The position numbers and the translations under genes are program-made. A stretch of 64,000 nt of DNA, taken from contig NZ_JAFCJJ010000013.1 of the NCBI RefSeq assembly GCF_018131015.1, forward strand, positions 140,428-204,427, in the 5' to 3' direction. Origin of the DNA: Bradyrhizobium diazoefficiens (GTDB lineage: Bacteria; Pseudomonadota; Alphaproteobacteria; Rhizobiales; Xanthobacteraceae). This document shows positions 28,336 through 36,941 of the stretch, in pieces; the stretch's first letter is position 1; every line of letters begins with the position of its first letter. Under the pieces are notes generated by a model, which worked only from the letters and a program-made list of their open reading frames with translations, searched no databases and had not been told where the DNA came from.

Positions 28336-28523
28336 GTTTTCACGACATAATTTTCGCCGTTCGACCAAAGGCGAAATTGACAGAAGGACTTCACAAGCAA
28401 TGTTTATGGCCAAGAACTACACGCGGATGTGACGTGCCCGGCGCGGCAGGCCAGCAAGGCCGGTTGCCGCCGGACGGGTCGCGTTTGGCCTGCAAAACAA
28501 GTTCGATGTTCGGAGGAAACGCC

Positions 28524-29858
28524 ATGACTGACAATCTCATCCGCCGCGGCCTCTCGCGCCGCAGCTTGCTCCAGACCACCGCGGGCCTCATCGGCGGCTC
28601 GGTGCTGCCCGCGATGCCGGCCTTTGCCGAGGACAAGCCGGCGATCGGTACGTATCCCGCGGGCGTGTCGGGTTCCACCGCGTTCATCGGCATCTCCGTG
28701 CCGCGCACGGGAACCTATGCCGTGCAGGGCGAGGACGAGCTCAAGGGCTACCAGCTCGCGATCGAGCACATCAACTCAGGCCACGACCTGATCAAGAAGA
28801 TCTCGCCGAAAACCAGCAAGGGCGTGCTCGGCAAGGAGCTGAAATTCGGCGTCGCGGATTCCGCCGCCAAGCCGAATGAAGCGGTGCAGGCGCAGCAGCG
28901 CTTCATCAGCGAGAACAAGGCGATCATGATCACCGGCGGCACGTCGAGCGCCGTCGCGGTTGCGCTGAACAAGCTCGCCCAGCGCGAGCATGTGCTGTTC
29001 GTGTGCGGCATCTCCGGCTCGAACGACACCACCGGCAAGGACTGCGTCCGCTACGGCTTCCGGCAGAATTTCTTCGGCCAGACCGCCGCCGCCGCGATCG
29101 GACCGGTGATGGTGAGGGAGTTCGGCAAGAACAAGAAGGCGGCCTATCTGACGCCGGACTACACCTACGGCCACACCGTCACCAAATCCATGCAGGACTT
29201 CCTCGCGACCGCCGGCTGGACCACCGTGACCAACCAGGTCGCGCCGCTCGGCGCGCCTGACTATTCCTCCTATCTGCTCAACGTCGCGAATTCCGGCGCG
29301 GACGTGCTGATCAACGTCAACTGGGGCCACGACGCGGTGTTGTCGACGCAGCAGGCCAAGCAGTTCGGCGTGCTCGACAAGATGAAGCTGGTCGTCCCCT
29401 ACCAGGTGCCCTTCATCGCCCGCGAGACCGGCGGCCTGATGCAGGGCGTCTACGCCGCCACCGACTATTGGTGGACGATCGAGGACAAGTTCCCGCTGGC
29501 CAAGATGTTCAACGAGGCCTTCGAGAAAAAGTACGGCTACAAGCCGGAATGGGGCGCGGAGAACGCCTATGTCAGCTTCGCGCACTGGGCCCGCATGTGC
29601 GAGGAAGCCGGCAGCTTCAGTCCGCCCGACGTGATCAAGGCCTATGAGAAGGGCGAGACCCTGCCCTCCCTGGTCGGCGACGTGCACTACCGTCCCGAGG
29701 ACCATCAGTGCGTCCGCCCGGTGATCATCGTCAAGGGCAAGCAGCAGAAGGACATGAAGAACAAGGAAGACTGGTACGACGTGGTCGAGATCGTCCCGGG
29801 TGAAGGCCTGATGCAGAAGCCGGACGCGTTCGGCTGCCATCCCGGCGACTACTCCTAG
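28524..29858 (+). CDS. Tat-exported HAAT-type substrate-binding protein
   Basis: Periplasmic binding protein of 444 residues for the downstream ABC transporter. A twin-arginine signal is present (SRRSLLQT at residues 11-18, cleavage near AFAED). The mature part contains FIGISVPRTGTYAVQGEDELKGYQLAIEHIN and AYLTPDYTYGHTVTKSMQDFL, with four Cys residues in the second half. ATG 28524 is preceded by GGAGGAAAC, so the longer open frame from 28125 is rejected. It belongs to the amide/urea/branched-chain group; substrate unknown. A strong terminator-like hairpin separates it from the permease genes, so the binding protein is probably made in excess. Confidence 0.92.
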   Translation: MTDNLIRRGLSRRSLLQTTAGLIGGSVLPAMPAFAEDKPAIGTYPAGVSGSTAFIGISVPRTGTYAVQGEDELKGYQLAIEHINSGHDLIKKISPKTSKGVLGKELKFGVADSAAKPNEAVQAQQRFISENKAIMITGGTSSAVAVALNKLAQREHVLFVCGISGSNDTTGKDCVRYGFRQNFFGQTAAAAIGPVMVREFGKNKKAAYLTPDYTYGHTVTKSMQDFLATAGWTTVTNQVAPLGAPDYSSYLLNVANSGADVLINVNWGHDAVLSTQQAKQFGVLDKMKLVVPYQVPFIARETGGLMQGVYAATDYWWTIEDKFPLAKMFNEAFEKKYGYKPEWGAENAYVSFAHWARMCEEAGSFSPPDVIKAYEKGETLPSLVGDVHYRPEDHQCVRPVIIVKGKQQKDMKNKEDWYDVVEIVPGEGLMQKPDAFGCHPGDYS

Positions 29859-29874
29859 TTCAACGGCGCCAGTC

Positions 29875-29914
29875 CTGACGCCGCAGGCAATGGCCCCTGC
29901 GGCGTCAGTTTTTT
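29875..29914 (+). terminator. Intrinsic terminator/attenuator after the binding-protein gene
   Basis: Perfect 13-base arms (29875-29887 and 29896-29908) with an 8-base loop, followed at once by six T residues (29909-29914). It lies 16 bases past the stop of the binding-protein gene and 30 bases before livH. Partial termination here would favour the binding-protein mRNA over the permease mRNA. Confidence 0.85.
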
Positions 29915-29944
29915 CTTCAGCCAACCGGAAACCGATCGCTTGTC

Positions 29945-30820
29945 ATGATCAGCTGGCCCAATCTCGTTTCGCAGCTCTTCAACGGCCTGGCGCTCGGCGC
30001 GCTGCTCGCGCTGATCAGCTCCGGCCTGACCATCATCTATGGCACGCTTGGCGTGCTCAACCTCGCGCATGGCGCGATGTTCATGATCGGCGGCTATGCC
30101 GGCTTCGTCACCTACCAGTACACGGAGTCGTTCCTCCTCGCCGTCATTGCCGGCTCGCTGTTCGTGATGCTGCTCGGCGTCGCGATGGAACGCGTCATCA
30201 TCCGCCACTTCTACCACCGTCCGCACGAGGACCAGTTGCTGGTGACCTTCGGGCTCGGCATCTGTTTCGTCGAGCTGGTGCGGCTGGTGTTCTCGAGCCA
30301 GTCGCAGCTGGTGCCGCCGCCGGCGCTGTTCCAGGGCATCACCAATCTCGGCTTCATGTTCTATCCGACCTACCGCCTCGCCGTGGTCGGCATCGTCGCG
30401 GTCGCGCTCGGCGCGCTGTTCCTCGTCCTCTACCGGACCCGGCTCGGCATGATCGTGCGCGCCGGCATCGAGGATTCGGTGATGGTCGATTCGCTCGGCA
30501 TCAACGTCTACCGCGTCTTCATGGTGGTGTTCGGCATCGGCGCGATGGCCGCGGGCTTTGCCGGCATCGTCAACGCCCCGGTGGTGTCGCTGACGCCCGG
30601 CATCGGCGACGACATCCTGGTCCAGACCTTCGTGGTGGTGGTGATCGGCGGCGTCGGCTCGTTCCCCGGCGCGATCCTCGGCGGCCTGATCGCCGGCGAG
30701 ATCATCAGCGTCACCTCCATGTTCAACCCCGGCTACGCCTATGTGATGCTGTTTGCGGCGATGACGCTCGTGCTCGTGGTGCGACCGCATGGCCTGCTCG
30801 GCGTGCAGGGCCGCGAATAA
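29945..30820 (+). CDS. livH: HAAT-family ABC transporter permease (LivH-like)
   Basis: Inner-membrane permease of 291 residues with about eight hydrophobic segments. Family landmarks: LISSGLTIIYGTLGVLNLAHGAMFMIGGY near residue 20-50 and QTFVVVVIGGVGSFPGAILGGLIAGE near 220-245. It follows the attenuator hairpin and precedes the LivM-LivG fusion by 11 bases, so the three downstream genes form one translational block. Substrate specificity depends on the binding protein and is not readable here. Confidence 0.93.
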   Translation: MISWPNLVSQLFNGLALGALLALISSGLTIIYGTLGVLNLAHGAMFMIGGYAGFVTYQYTESFLLAVIAGSLFVMLLGVAMERVIIRHFYHRPHEDQLLVTFGLGICFVELVRLVFSSQSQLVPPPALFQGITNLGFMFYPTYRLAVVGIVAVALGALFLVLYRTRLGMIVRAGIEDSVMVDSLGINVYRVFMVVFGIGAMAAGFAGIVNAPVVSLTPGIGDDILVQTFVVVVIGGVGSFPGAILGGLIAGEIISVTSMFNPGYAYVMLFAAMTLVLVVRPHGLLGVQGRE

Positions 30821-30831
30821 GTGATCCCCTG

Positions 30832-32679
30832 ATGCTCAAGCAACGCCCGTTCCTGATCGAGACGCTCACGGCCATCGGCCTGACCGCGGCTCCCTTCGTG
30901 CTGCCTCATCTCGGCTTCGCCCCGAACACCGTCAACCGGATCCTGGTCTGGGGCCTGTTCGGCCTCGGCTTCGACATCCTGTTCGGCTTCACCGGCCTGT
31001 TGTCGTTCGGCCAGTCCGCCTTCTACGGCACCGGCGGCTTCGTCGCCGCCTACCTCCTGACCCGCGCCGGCTTCGGCAACGTGCTGGGCGCGCTGGTCAT
31101 CGGCATGATCGCGGCGGCCGCGACCGGATATTTGATCGGCCTGATCGCGCTGCGCCGCACCGGCATCTATTTCGCGATGATCACGGTCGCGATCGCGGAA
31201 GTGTTCTTCTTCGTCGAGTTCAATCCGCTCTCGGATTTCACCGGCGGCGAGAACGGCCTGCCGGGCGTACCGACGCCGAGCTTCAATCTCGGCTTCACCA
31301 CCCTCCATTTCACCAATGGCTGGTCGCTCTACCAGTTCATCGCGCTGTGCTATTTCATCGGCGTCATCATCGCCCTAACGATCGTACGCTCGCCGGTCGG
31401 CGCGATTCTCAGCGCGATCCGGGACAATCCGCTGCGCGCCACCGCCGTCGGCCACAACATCCACGGCTACAAGCTGACCGCCTTCGTCATCGCCGCCGCC
31501 TATGCCGGCTTCGCCGGCGGCCTCCTCGGCGTGCTGCAGGCCTTCATGCCGCCCGACGCCTTCACCTTCGACACCTCGGGCCAGCTCGTGATGCAGACGG
31601 CGATCGGCGGCCGCGGCACGCTGTTCGGGCCGCTGGTCGGCGCAACGGTCTGGCTGTTCCTTCAGGATTTCCTCCAGTCCGCGCTGGGCCTCGGGGCCGC
31701 CTGGAAGCTGGTGCTGGGCGTCGTATTCGTGCTGCTGGTCTGCTTCCTCCGCGGCGGCATCATCGGCGGAATTGCCGACCTCTATCGCCTGATCGCCGGC
31801 AAGCGCAGGCGGACCGAAGCGGAGACCGGGCAAGAGCCCCCCGACGTCGAGGATGCGCGGCAAATTCCGCCCGCCCCGATGCACGCGAAAGAAGTCGCGC
31901 ATCCCGCCTATTCCGGGCCGATCCTGAAAGCCACCGGCCTCACCAAGCGCTATGGCGGCCTCGTCGCCAACAGCGACATCGATTTCAGTGTCAACCAGGG
32001 CGAGTTGCGCGGCATCATCGGGCCCAATGGCGCCGGCAAGTCGACCTTCTTCAAGATGCTGACCTGCGAGATCGCGCCGACCTCCGGCCGGATCGTGTTC
32101 GAGGGGCGCGACATCACCGGATTGAAGGTCACCGAGGTCTGCCAGCTCGGGCTGACCAAGAGCTACCAGGTCAACCAGCTCTTCACCGGGCTCACCGTCC
32201 GGCAGAACCTGACCATCGCGGCGCTGGCGGAGCTGCGCGGAAAATTCCGGCTCGACCTGTTCCGCACGCTCTCCGGCGTCAAGGGCCTCACCGAGCAGGT
32301 CGAGCACACGCTTGCGCTCGTCAACCTGAACCGCCGCGCCGACACGCCGGTCGCCGAGCTCGCCTATGGCGAGAAGCGCAGGCTCGAGATCGGGCTTGCG
32401 CTCGCCACCTCGCCGCGCCTGCTGCTGCTCGACGAGCCGCTCGCCGGCATGAGCCCGCGCGAACGGGTCGAGACCGTCAAACTGCTGAAGTCGATCGCGC
32501 GCGGCCGCACCATGATCATCATCGACCACGACATGGATTCGCTGTTCGAGCTGGTCGAGCGCGTCACCGTGCTGCAGGAGGGCAAGGTGCTGCTTCACGG
32601 CACGCCGGAGGAAATCAGGACCAACGCAGCGGTGCAGGAAGCCTATCTCGGCGGCGTGCACGGGGAGATCGCCGCATGA
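30832..32679 (+). CDS. Fused ABC transporter permease-ATPase (LivM-LivG)
   Basis: A single 615-residue chain joins two normally separate subunits. Residues 1 to about 310 form the LivM permease (FDILFGFTGLLSFGQSAFYGTGGF, AIRDNPLRATAVGHNIHGYKL). A polar linker of about 40 residues (EAETGQEPPDVEDARQIPP) leads to the LivG ATPase: Walker A GPNGAGKST at 397-405, signature ELAYGEKRRLEIG, Walker B LLLLDEPLAGM, switch IIIDHDMDS. No stop or frameshift interrupts the join. Such fusions occur in some HAAT transporters. ATG 30832 is chosen because the permease N-terminus begins there; the frame runs open upstream but overlaps livH. Confidence 0.93.
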   Translation: MLKQRPFLIETLTAIGLTAAPFVLPHLGFAPNTVNRILVWGLFGLGFDILFGFTGLLSFGQSAFYGTGGFVAAYLLTRAGFGNVLGALVIGMIAAAATGYLIGLIALRRTGIYFAMITVAIAEVFFFVEFNPLSDFTGGENGLPGVPTPSFNLGFTTLHFTNGWSLYQFIALCYFIGVIIALTIVRSPVGAILSAIRDNPLRATAVGHNIHGYKLTAFVIAAAYAGFAGGLLGVLQAFMPPDAFTFDTSGQLVMQTAIGGRGTLFGPLVGATVWLFLQDFLQSALGLGAAWKLVLGVVFVLLVCFLRGGIIGGIADLYRLIAGKRRRTEAETGQEPPDVEDARQIPPAPMHAKEVAHPAYSGPILKATGLTKRYGGLVANSDIDFSVNQGELRGIIGPNGAGKSTFFKMLTCEIAPTSGRIVFEGRDITGLKVTEVCQLGLTKSYQVNQLFTGLTVRQNLTIAALAELRGKFRLDLFRTLSGVKGLTEQVEHTLALVNLNRRADTPVAELAYGEKRRLEIGLALATSPRLLLLDEPLAGMSPRERVETVKLLKSIARGRTMIIIDHDMDSLFELVERVTVLQEGKVLLHGTPEEIRTNAAVQEAYLGGVHGEIAA

Positions 32680-33374
32680 GCCTGATCGAGGTCAACGGCC
32701 TGAACAGCTATTATGGCGATTCGCACATTCTGTTCGACGTCGCCATGCGCGTCGAGCGTCACGAGGTGGTGGCGCTGCTCGGCCGCAACGGTGCCGGCAA
32801 GAGCACGACGCTGAAGAGCCTGATGGGCGTCGTCGCGCCGCGCAGCGGCAGCGTGAAGTTCGACGGCATCGACATCGCCGGGCGCAGGAGCCACAAGATC
32901 GCGCAGGCGGGCATGCAGCTCGTGCACGAGGAGCGCCGCATCTTCGGCAGCCTGTCGGTGGAGGAGAACATCGTCCTCGCCGGGATCACGGCGCCGAAGC
33001 GCTGGCCGCTCGGGCGCATCTACGAGATGTTTCCGCGCCTGAAGGAGCGGCGCAACAACCGCGGCACCGAGCTTTCCGGCGGCGAGCAGCAGATGCTCGC
33101 GATCGCCCGCGCCCTGGTGCGCGATCCCAAGATCGTGCTGCTGGACGAGCCGTTCGAGGGGCTGGCGCCCGTCATCGTCCACGATCTCGTCAAGGCCTGC
33201 CGCGAGCTCGCGGCGGCCGGCCAGACCATCGTGCTGGTGGAGCAGAATCTCGCGGCGACGCTGGCGCTCGCGAACCGGATCTACATCATCAACAACGGCC
33301 ACATCGTGCACGAGGGGCCGGCGCAGGAGCTCAAGGCCCAGCCGGAATTGCTGCAGCGCTATCTGGGGGTGTAG
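32676..33374 (+). CDS. livF: HAAT-family ABC transporter ATP-binding protein (LivF)
   Basis: Second ATPase of the importer, 232 residues. Walker A GRNGAGKST at 36-44, signature LSGGEQQ at 133-139, Walker B IVLLDEP at about 153-159, switch His replaced by the usual LVEQN segment of LivF. Its ATG overlaps the stop of the fusion gene by 4 bases (ATGA), giving translational coupling. The gene ends immediately next to the convergent HIT gene, with no bases between stop codons. It completes transporter 2: binding protein, LivH, LivM-LivG, LivF. Confidence 0.95.
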   Translation: MSLIEVNGLNSYYGDSHILFDVAMRVERHEVVALLGRNGAGKSTTLKSLMGVVAPRSGSVKFDGIDIAGRRSHKIAQAGMQLVHEERRIFGSLSVEENIVLAGITAPKRWPLGRIYEMFPRLKERRNNRGTELSGGEQQMLAIARALVRDPKIVLLDEPFEGLAPVIVHDLVKACRELAAAGQTIVLVEQNLAATLALANRIYIINNGHIVHEGPAQELKAQPELLQRYLGV

Positions 33375-33800
33375 TCAGCCACCAAGCGCCGCGATCATCC
33401 GCTTGGCGTGATCGGCGAGCACGGCCATGTCCTCCTGGCGGGTCTGGGCCGGCAACAGCTCGACGCCGGCCCTGACCGGCATCACGTGCATGTGCAGGTG
33501 AAATACCACCTGCCCGCTGGCCGGCTCGCTGAACTGCTGCAGGATGATCCCTTCCGCGTCGAACGCCTTCATCGCCGCGACCGCGATCCGCTTGGCGGTG
33601 CGGGCGACGGCAGAGAGGTCGTCATCTCCGATGTCGAGGATGCCTCGCGCGGGCGCCCTTGGAATGACCAGCGTATGTCCGGGCGAGCGCGGCATGATGT
33701 CGAGGAAGGCGAAGCTGCGCTCGTCCCTGAAGACCTCGAAGCAGGGAATCTCGCCGCGCAGGATCTTTGCGAAGACGTTCTGGTCGTCATAGGCCGGCAT
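33375..33800 (-). CDS. HIT-family protein
   Basis: Histidine-triad nucleotide hydrolase/transferase of 141 residues. The triad His101-x-His103-x-His105 sits in VVFHLHMHVMPVR. The N-terminal NVFAKILRGEIPCFEVFRDERSFAFLDIMPRSPGHTLVIPR is the standard HIT fold start. Such proteins usually cleave AMP-linked small molecules; the substrate here is unknown. Convergent with livF with no intergenic bases, and divergent from prmC. It belongs either to the inserted block or to the ancestral prmC side; this cannot be told. Confidence 0.93.
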   Translation of the reverse strand: MPAYDDQNVFAKILRGEIPCFEVFRDERSFAFLDIMPRSPGHTLVIPRAPARGILDIGDDDLSAVARTAKRIAVAAMKAFDAEGIILQQFSEPASGQVVFHLHMHVMPVRAGVELLPAQTRQEDMAVLADHAKRMIAALGG

Positions 33801-33878
33801 GGATCTCTCCCTCGCTGCGAGGCGCGATCAAAAATGTTCCTTTCCGTTGACGCAAGCAAGCCTGCCGATCTATCCACG

Positions 33879-34781
33879 ATGCCAGGCAGGATGGCTCCAT
33901 TGGCGACAGGCCCCGGAAACAGCATCGAGGGCGCGCGGCGCGCGCTGGCGGCACGGCTGCAATCGGCCGGGATCGACGACGCCGCTCTGGACGCGCGCCT
34001 GCTTGTCGGCGCCGCGCTGGAACTCGATCTCACCGGCATGGTCACGCAGGCGGCGCGACAGCTCACGCGTGAAGAGGCCGTGCGGCTTGAAGGCTATGCG
34101 CAGCGCCGCCTCGCGCATGAGCCGGTCGCCCGCATTCTCGGCGAGCGGGAATTCTGGGGCCTGCCGCTCCGGCTGTCGGACGCAACGCTGGTACCGCGGC
34201 CGGACACCGAGACCGTGGTCGAGCGGGCGCTGGAGCTTTTCCGCGAGCGCACGATCTCGGACCGGCGCCCGTGCATAGCGGACATCGGCACGGGATCGGG
34301 CGCCATCCTGCTCGCACTGCTGCACGAGATCCCCGAGGCGTTCGGCGTCGGCACCGATGTCAGCCCGGCGGCGCTCGGCACCGCGCGTGGCAATGCGGCG
34401 GCGCTCGGCCTTGGCGGCCGCGCCGCCTTCGTCGCCTGCTCCTATGCAGCTGCGCTCGCCGGCCCGTTCGATCTCATCGTGTCGAACCCGCCCTATATCC
34501 CCTCAGGGGAAATTCCGAAGCTGAGCATCGAGGTCCGCGAGCACGATCCGCATCTGGCGCTCGACGGCGGCAACGACGGGTATGACGCCTATCGCGTCCT
34601 GATTCCGCAGGCGGCCGAGCGGCTCGCGCCCGGCGGGGCGCTGATCGTCGAGGCCGGACAGGGCCAGGCCGCTGATATTGCAACCTTGATGACGGCTGCG
34701 GCGTTAACGGTGGACAGACCGGCCAAGGCCGATTTGGCGGGTATCCCGCGGGCGGTTTCGGCCCAAAAAATGCCCCCATAA
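33879..34781 (+). CDS. prmC: Release factor glutamine N5-methyltransferase PrmC
   Basis: Methylates the GGQ glutamine of RF1 and RF2. About 300 residues: an N-terminal helical domain, then the SAM domain with IADIGTGSGAILLALL (motif I, near residue 130) and the catalytic NPPY motif in IVSNPPYIPSGE. LVPRPDTETVVERAL is a PrmC signature. The start is uncertain: ATG 33879 (chosen), 33891 or 33834 are all in frame, and AGGCAGG is between the first two. PrmC usually follows prfA; here it is 6.8 kb away. The C-terminus ends in RAVSAQKMPP. Confidence 0.94.
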   Translation: MPGRMAPLATGPGNSIEGARRALAARLQSAGIDDAALDARLLVGAALELDLTGMVTQAARQLTREEAVRLEGYAQRRLAHEPVARILGEREFWGLPLRLSDATLVPRPDTETVVERALELFRERTISDRRPCIADIGTGSGAILLALLHEIPEAFGVGTDVSPAALGTARGNAAALGLGGRAAFVACSYAAALAGPFDLIVSNPPYIPSGEIPKLSIEVREHDPHLALDGGNDGYDAYRVLIPQAAERLAPGGALIVEAGQGQAADIATLMTAAALTVDRPAKADLAGIPRAVSAQKMPP

Positions 34782-35249
34782 AAGCCGGATTGGGCGGTAA
34801 AAAACCTCTTGGAATATCCCGTGGGAACGACTACGTTCCGGTCAACACACATCGGTGCCGGCCCCGTAGACCTACGGGCGAAAGCCGGGCTCTCGAGCGA
34901 GAGCGTAACTGATTTAAAGGTTCCAAGCCGCAGGTCCTGTGAAGCGCGATTGGCCGGTAGAGGCGCGCTGCTTTCCGACCGCAACGTGAACGAAAGCCTG
35001 ATATTGCGCTTGAAGACTTACGCAAGAAAGCTGGGCTTGTTTCGACAAGCGAAATGAATGGGTTCGCTGGCAAGGAGATGCTGGCGGGTGGGGAACGCGT
35101 CTTTGTTGAACGCGACGGTCGACGAACATCGGCAGGGATCAATCCGCTCTTGCGCGCGGTGCGCGCGAGACATGTGAACCGCTGTCATCAGGTCACACTC
35201 GGCAATCAGTAATGCGTGCAACCTTTAGGGCTGGAATTAAAGGCAGGAC
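34782..35249 (+). other. Long structured leader upstream of DUF4167 gene
   Basis: 468 bases without a convincing gene. The first part holds three perfect short hairpins in a row: GGAACG-ACTA-CGTTCC (34824-34839), CCCGTAG/CTACGGG (34863-34878) and GCTCTCG-AG-CGAGAGC (34889-34904). Composition is less GC-rich than neighbouring genes. A dubious 82-codon TTG frame (34809-35057) crosses it. A structured 5' leader or a small RNA gene would explain it; I could not match it to tmRNA, RNase P, SRP or 6S consensus features. Confidence 0.45.
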
Positions 35250-36029
35250 ATGAGAAACGGTCAGAACAAGCAGCGGATGCGCAACCGCAACAACAACAAT
35301 AACAATAACCGGCGCGGCCAGAACCCGATGACCCGGGTCTACGAATCCAACGGACCCGACATCAAGATTCGCGGCACCGCCTCGCACATCGCCGAGAAAT
35401 ATCTTCAGCTCGCGCGCGACGCCCGCTCCTCGGGCGACCCTGTCGCGGCCGAAAACTACTACCAGCACGCCGAGCACTATTTCCGCCTGATCGCAGCCGC
35501 CCAGGAACAGTTCCGCCAGAACCAGCAGCCGCGCGGCGACGAGCCCGTCAGCACCAGCAGCGACGACGGCGAGGACGACGGCGAGAATTTCTCGAATTTC
35601 GGCCAGGAGCCGGGCTTCGTTCCGCAGCCGCCGCAGCAGCAGCCTTACATGCGCGACGGCCAGCGCGATCACCAGCGCGGCGACTATCAGCAGCGCGACA
35701 ATAACCAGCAGCCCTATCAGCGCGACCAGCAGCAGCCGCGCGAGCACCGCGAGCGCGAGCATCGTCCGCAGCCGCAATATCAGCCGCAGCCGCAGAACCA
35801 GCCGCAGCCCGTCGTCGCCGACGCCGGCAGCGTCGACCGCCTGCCCTCCTTCATCACCGGCGCGCAGCCGCAGATGAACGTCGGCCAGGGCGGCGGCTTC
35901 GAAGGTGGCGGTGGTGGCGGTGGCGAGCGTTATCCGCGGCGGCGCCGCCGTCCGCATGGCGGCCCGCGCCCGGAGCGCGAGGCTGCGCCTGCCGCCGCCT
36001 CCAGCGACGATCTCGCCCCCGGCGAGTGA
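35250..36029 (+). CDS. DUF4167 protein, Asn/Gln/Arg-rich
   Basis: Protein of 259 residues. The N-terminus is a basic Asn-rich tract (MRNGQNKQRMRNRN followed by poly-Asn, RRGQN), then the conserved DUF4167 core at about 27-85: RVYESNGPDIKIRGTASHIAEKYLQLARDARSSGDPVAAENYYQHAEHYFRLI. The remaining 170 residues are disordered, rich in Gln, Pro, Arg and Asp, with a Gly run and a basic PRRRRRPHGG tail. This composition suggests an RNA-associated protein; function is not established. A long leader precedes it and a strong terminator follows. Confidence 0.92.
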   Translation: MRNGQNKQRMRNRNNNNNNNRRGQNPMTRVYESNGPDIKIRGTASHIAEKYLQLARDARSSGDPVAAENYYQHAEHYFRLIAAAQEQFRQNQQPRGDEPVSTSSDDGEDDGENFSNFGQEPGFVPQPPQQQPYMRDGQRDHQRGDYQQRDNNQQPYQRDQQQPREHREREHRPQPQYQPQPQNQPQPVVADAGSVDRLPSFITGAQPQMNVGQGGGFEGGGGGGGERYPRRRRRPHGGPRPEREAAPAAASSDDLAPGE

Positions 36030-36058
36030 GCCCCGCTTTCGGATTTGCTAACGCGATT

Positions 36059-36088
36059 GTCCCGGCCCCGGCCGGGACAATTTTTTTT
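36059..36088 (+). terminator. Intrinsic terminator after DUF4167 gene
   Basis: Nine-base arms GTCCCGGCC (36059-36067) and GGCCGGGAC (36070-36078) followed by AA and eight T residues (36081-36088). The T-run abuts the stop of the convergent methyltransferase gene. Confidence 0.88.
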
Positions 36089-36834
36089 CAGGTGCGCGTC
36101 ACCGTGGTCGAGGACGGCACCAGCACCGGTTTCGTCAACGCGGGAATCAGCCGGGCGCGCTCGCGCTTGGCGGGGATCGCGCGGTAGACCTGCTTGGTCG
36201 CCTCGACGATATGCACGCCGGCAAAGGGCAGCGACAGCGCCGCGCCGGCCCGCTCCCACATCTGCGCCGATTTCAGCACCCAGCCGCCGGCATAGGGCGG
36301 CATGAACAGCGCCTCACCCCAGGCCGTCGGGGTGAACCAGGTCTGGCGTAACAAGTCGGTGATCTGCGAGCGCGAATAGGGCCGGCCATGGCCGAACGGC
36401 GTGCTGTCGGTCCGGGTCCACACGCCGCGCCGATTCGGGATCACCGCGATGACGCGCCCCGAGGGCGACAGCACCCGCCACACCTCGCGCAGCAGCGCGG
36501 CCGGATCGTCCGACATCTCCAGCGCGTGAACCAGCAGGATGCGGTCGACCGCGGCGTCGGGCAGGGGCAACGAGAATTCGTCCACCAGCGAGGCCAGCGC
36601 CGGCCGTCCCGTCGGCCATTTCAGGACCCCCTGGGCCGCCGGCATGAAGGCGATGCAGCGCTCCGCGTCCTCGCGAAACAGCCCGAGATAGGGCGTCGGA
36701 TAGCCGATACCGAGCACGCGCTGGCCGCCGGCGTCCGGCCAGCGTTCCCTGATGCCGCGATTGATCATTTGCCGCGCCACGATCCCGAGGCGGCGGGAAT
36801 AGAACTCGCGAAGGTCGACGACGTCGATGCTCAT
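36088..36834 (-). CDS. Methyltransferase-fold protein with altered SAM motif I
   Basis: Protein of 248 residues with a class I methyltransferase layout: VDRILLVHALEMSDDPAALLREVWRVLSPSGRVIAVIPNRRGVWTRTDSTPFGHGRPYSRSQITDLL is the typical post-core region. The position of motif I reads VLGIGYPTPYLGLF, lacking the acidic residue and the GxG of the usual DxGxGxG. SAM binding is therefore doubtful or non-standard. ATG 36834 is preferred to 36906 because it gives MSIDVVDLREFYSRRLG. It is divergent from gloB with 107 bases between them, a pairing I believe is recurrent in rhizobia. Confidence 0.85.
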   Translation of the reverse strand: MSIDVVDLREFYSRRLGIVARQMINRGIRERWPDAGGQRVLGIGYPTPYLGLFREDAERCIAFMPAAQGVLKWPTGRPALASLVDEFSLPLPDAAVDRILLVHALEMSDDPAALLREVWRVLSPSGRVIAVIPNRRGVWTRTDSTPFGHGRPYSRSQITDLLRQTWFTPTAWGEALFMPPYAGGWVLKSAQMWERAGAALSLPFAGVHIVEATKQVYRAIPAKRERARLIPALTKPVLVPSSTTVTRT

Positions 36835-36941
36835 GACGGCAATGTAACAGCACAGGGCGGCGGCCGCGCGCTCAATATTGCATTGCCTGTGCAACCTGAA
36901 CGCCATATTTGTCTGGCGGGGCTGAGCGCGATGGAGATGTC

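Noticed and set aside
28125..28523. Upstream extension of the second binding protein
   Set aside because: ATG 28524 has GGAGGAAAC and a Tat signal directly behind it; the extension includes the divergent gap.
34809..35057. Small TTG-initiated frame of about 82 codons
   Set aside because: Weak start, no ribosome site, no recognisable protein features; it lies over the structured leader and is more likely non-coding.
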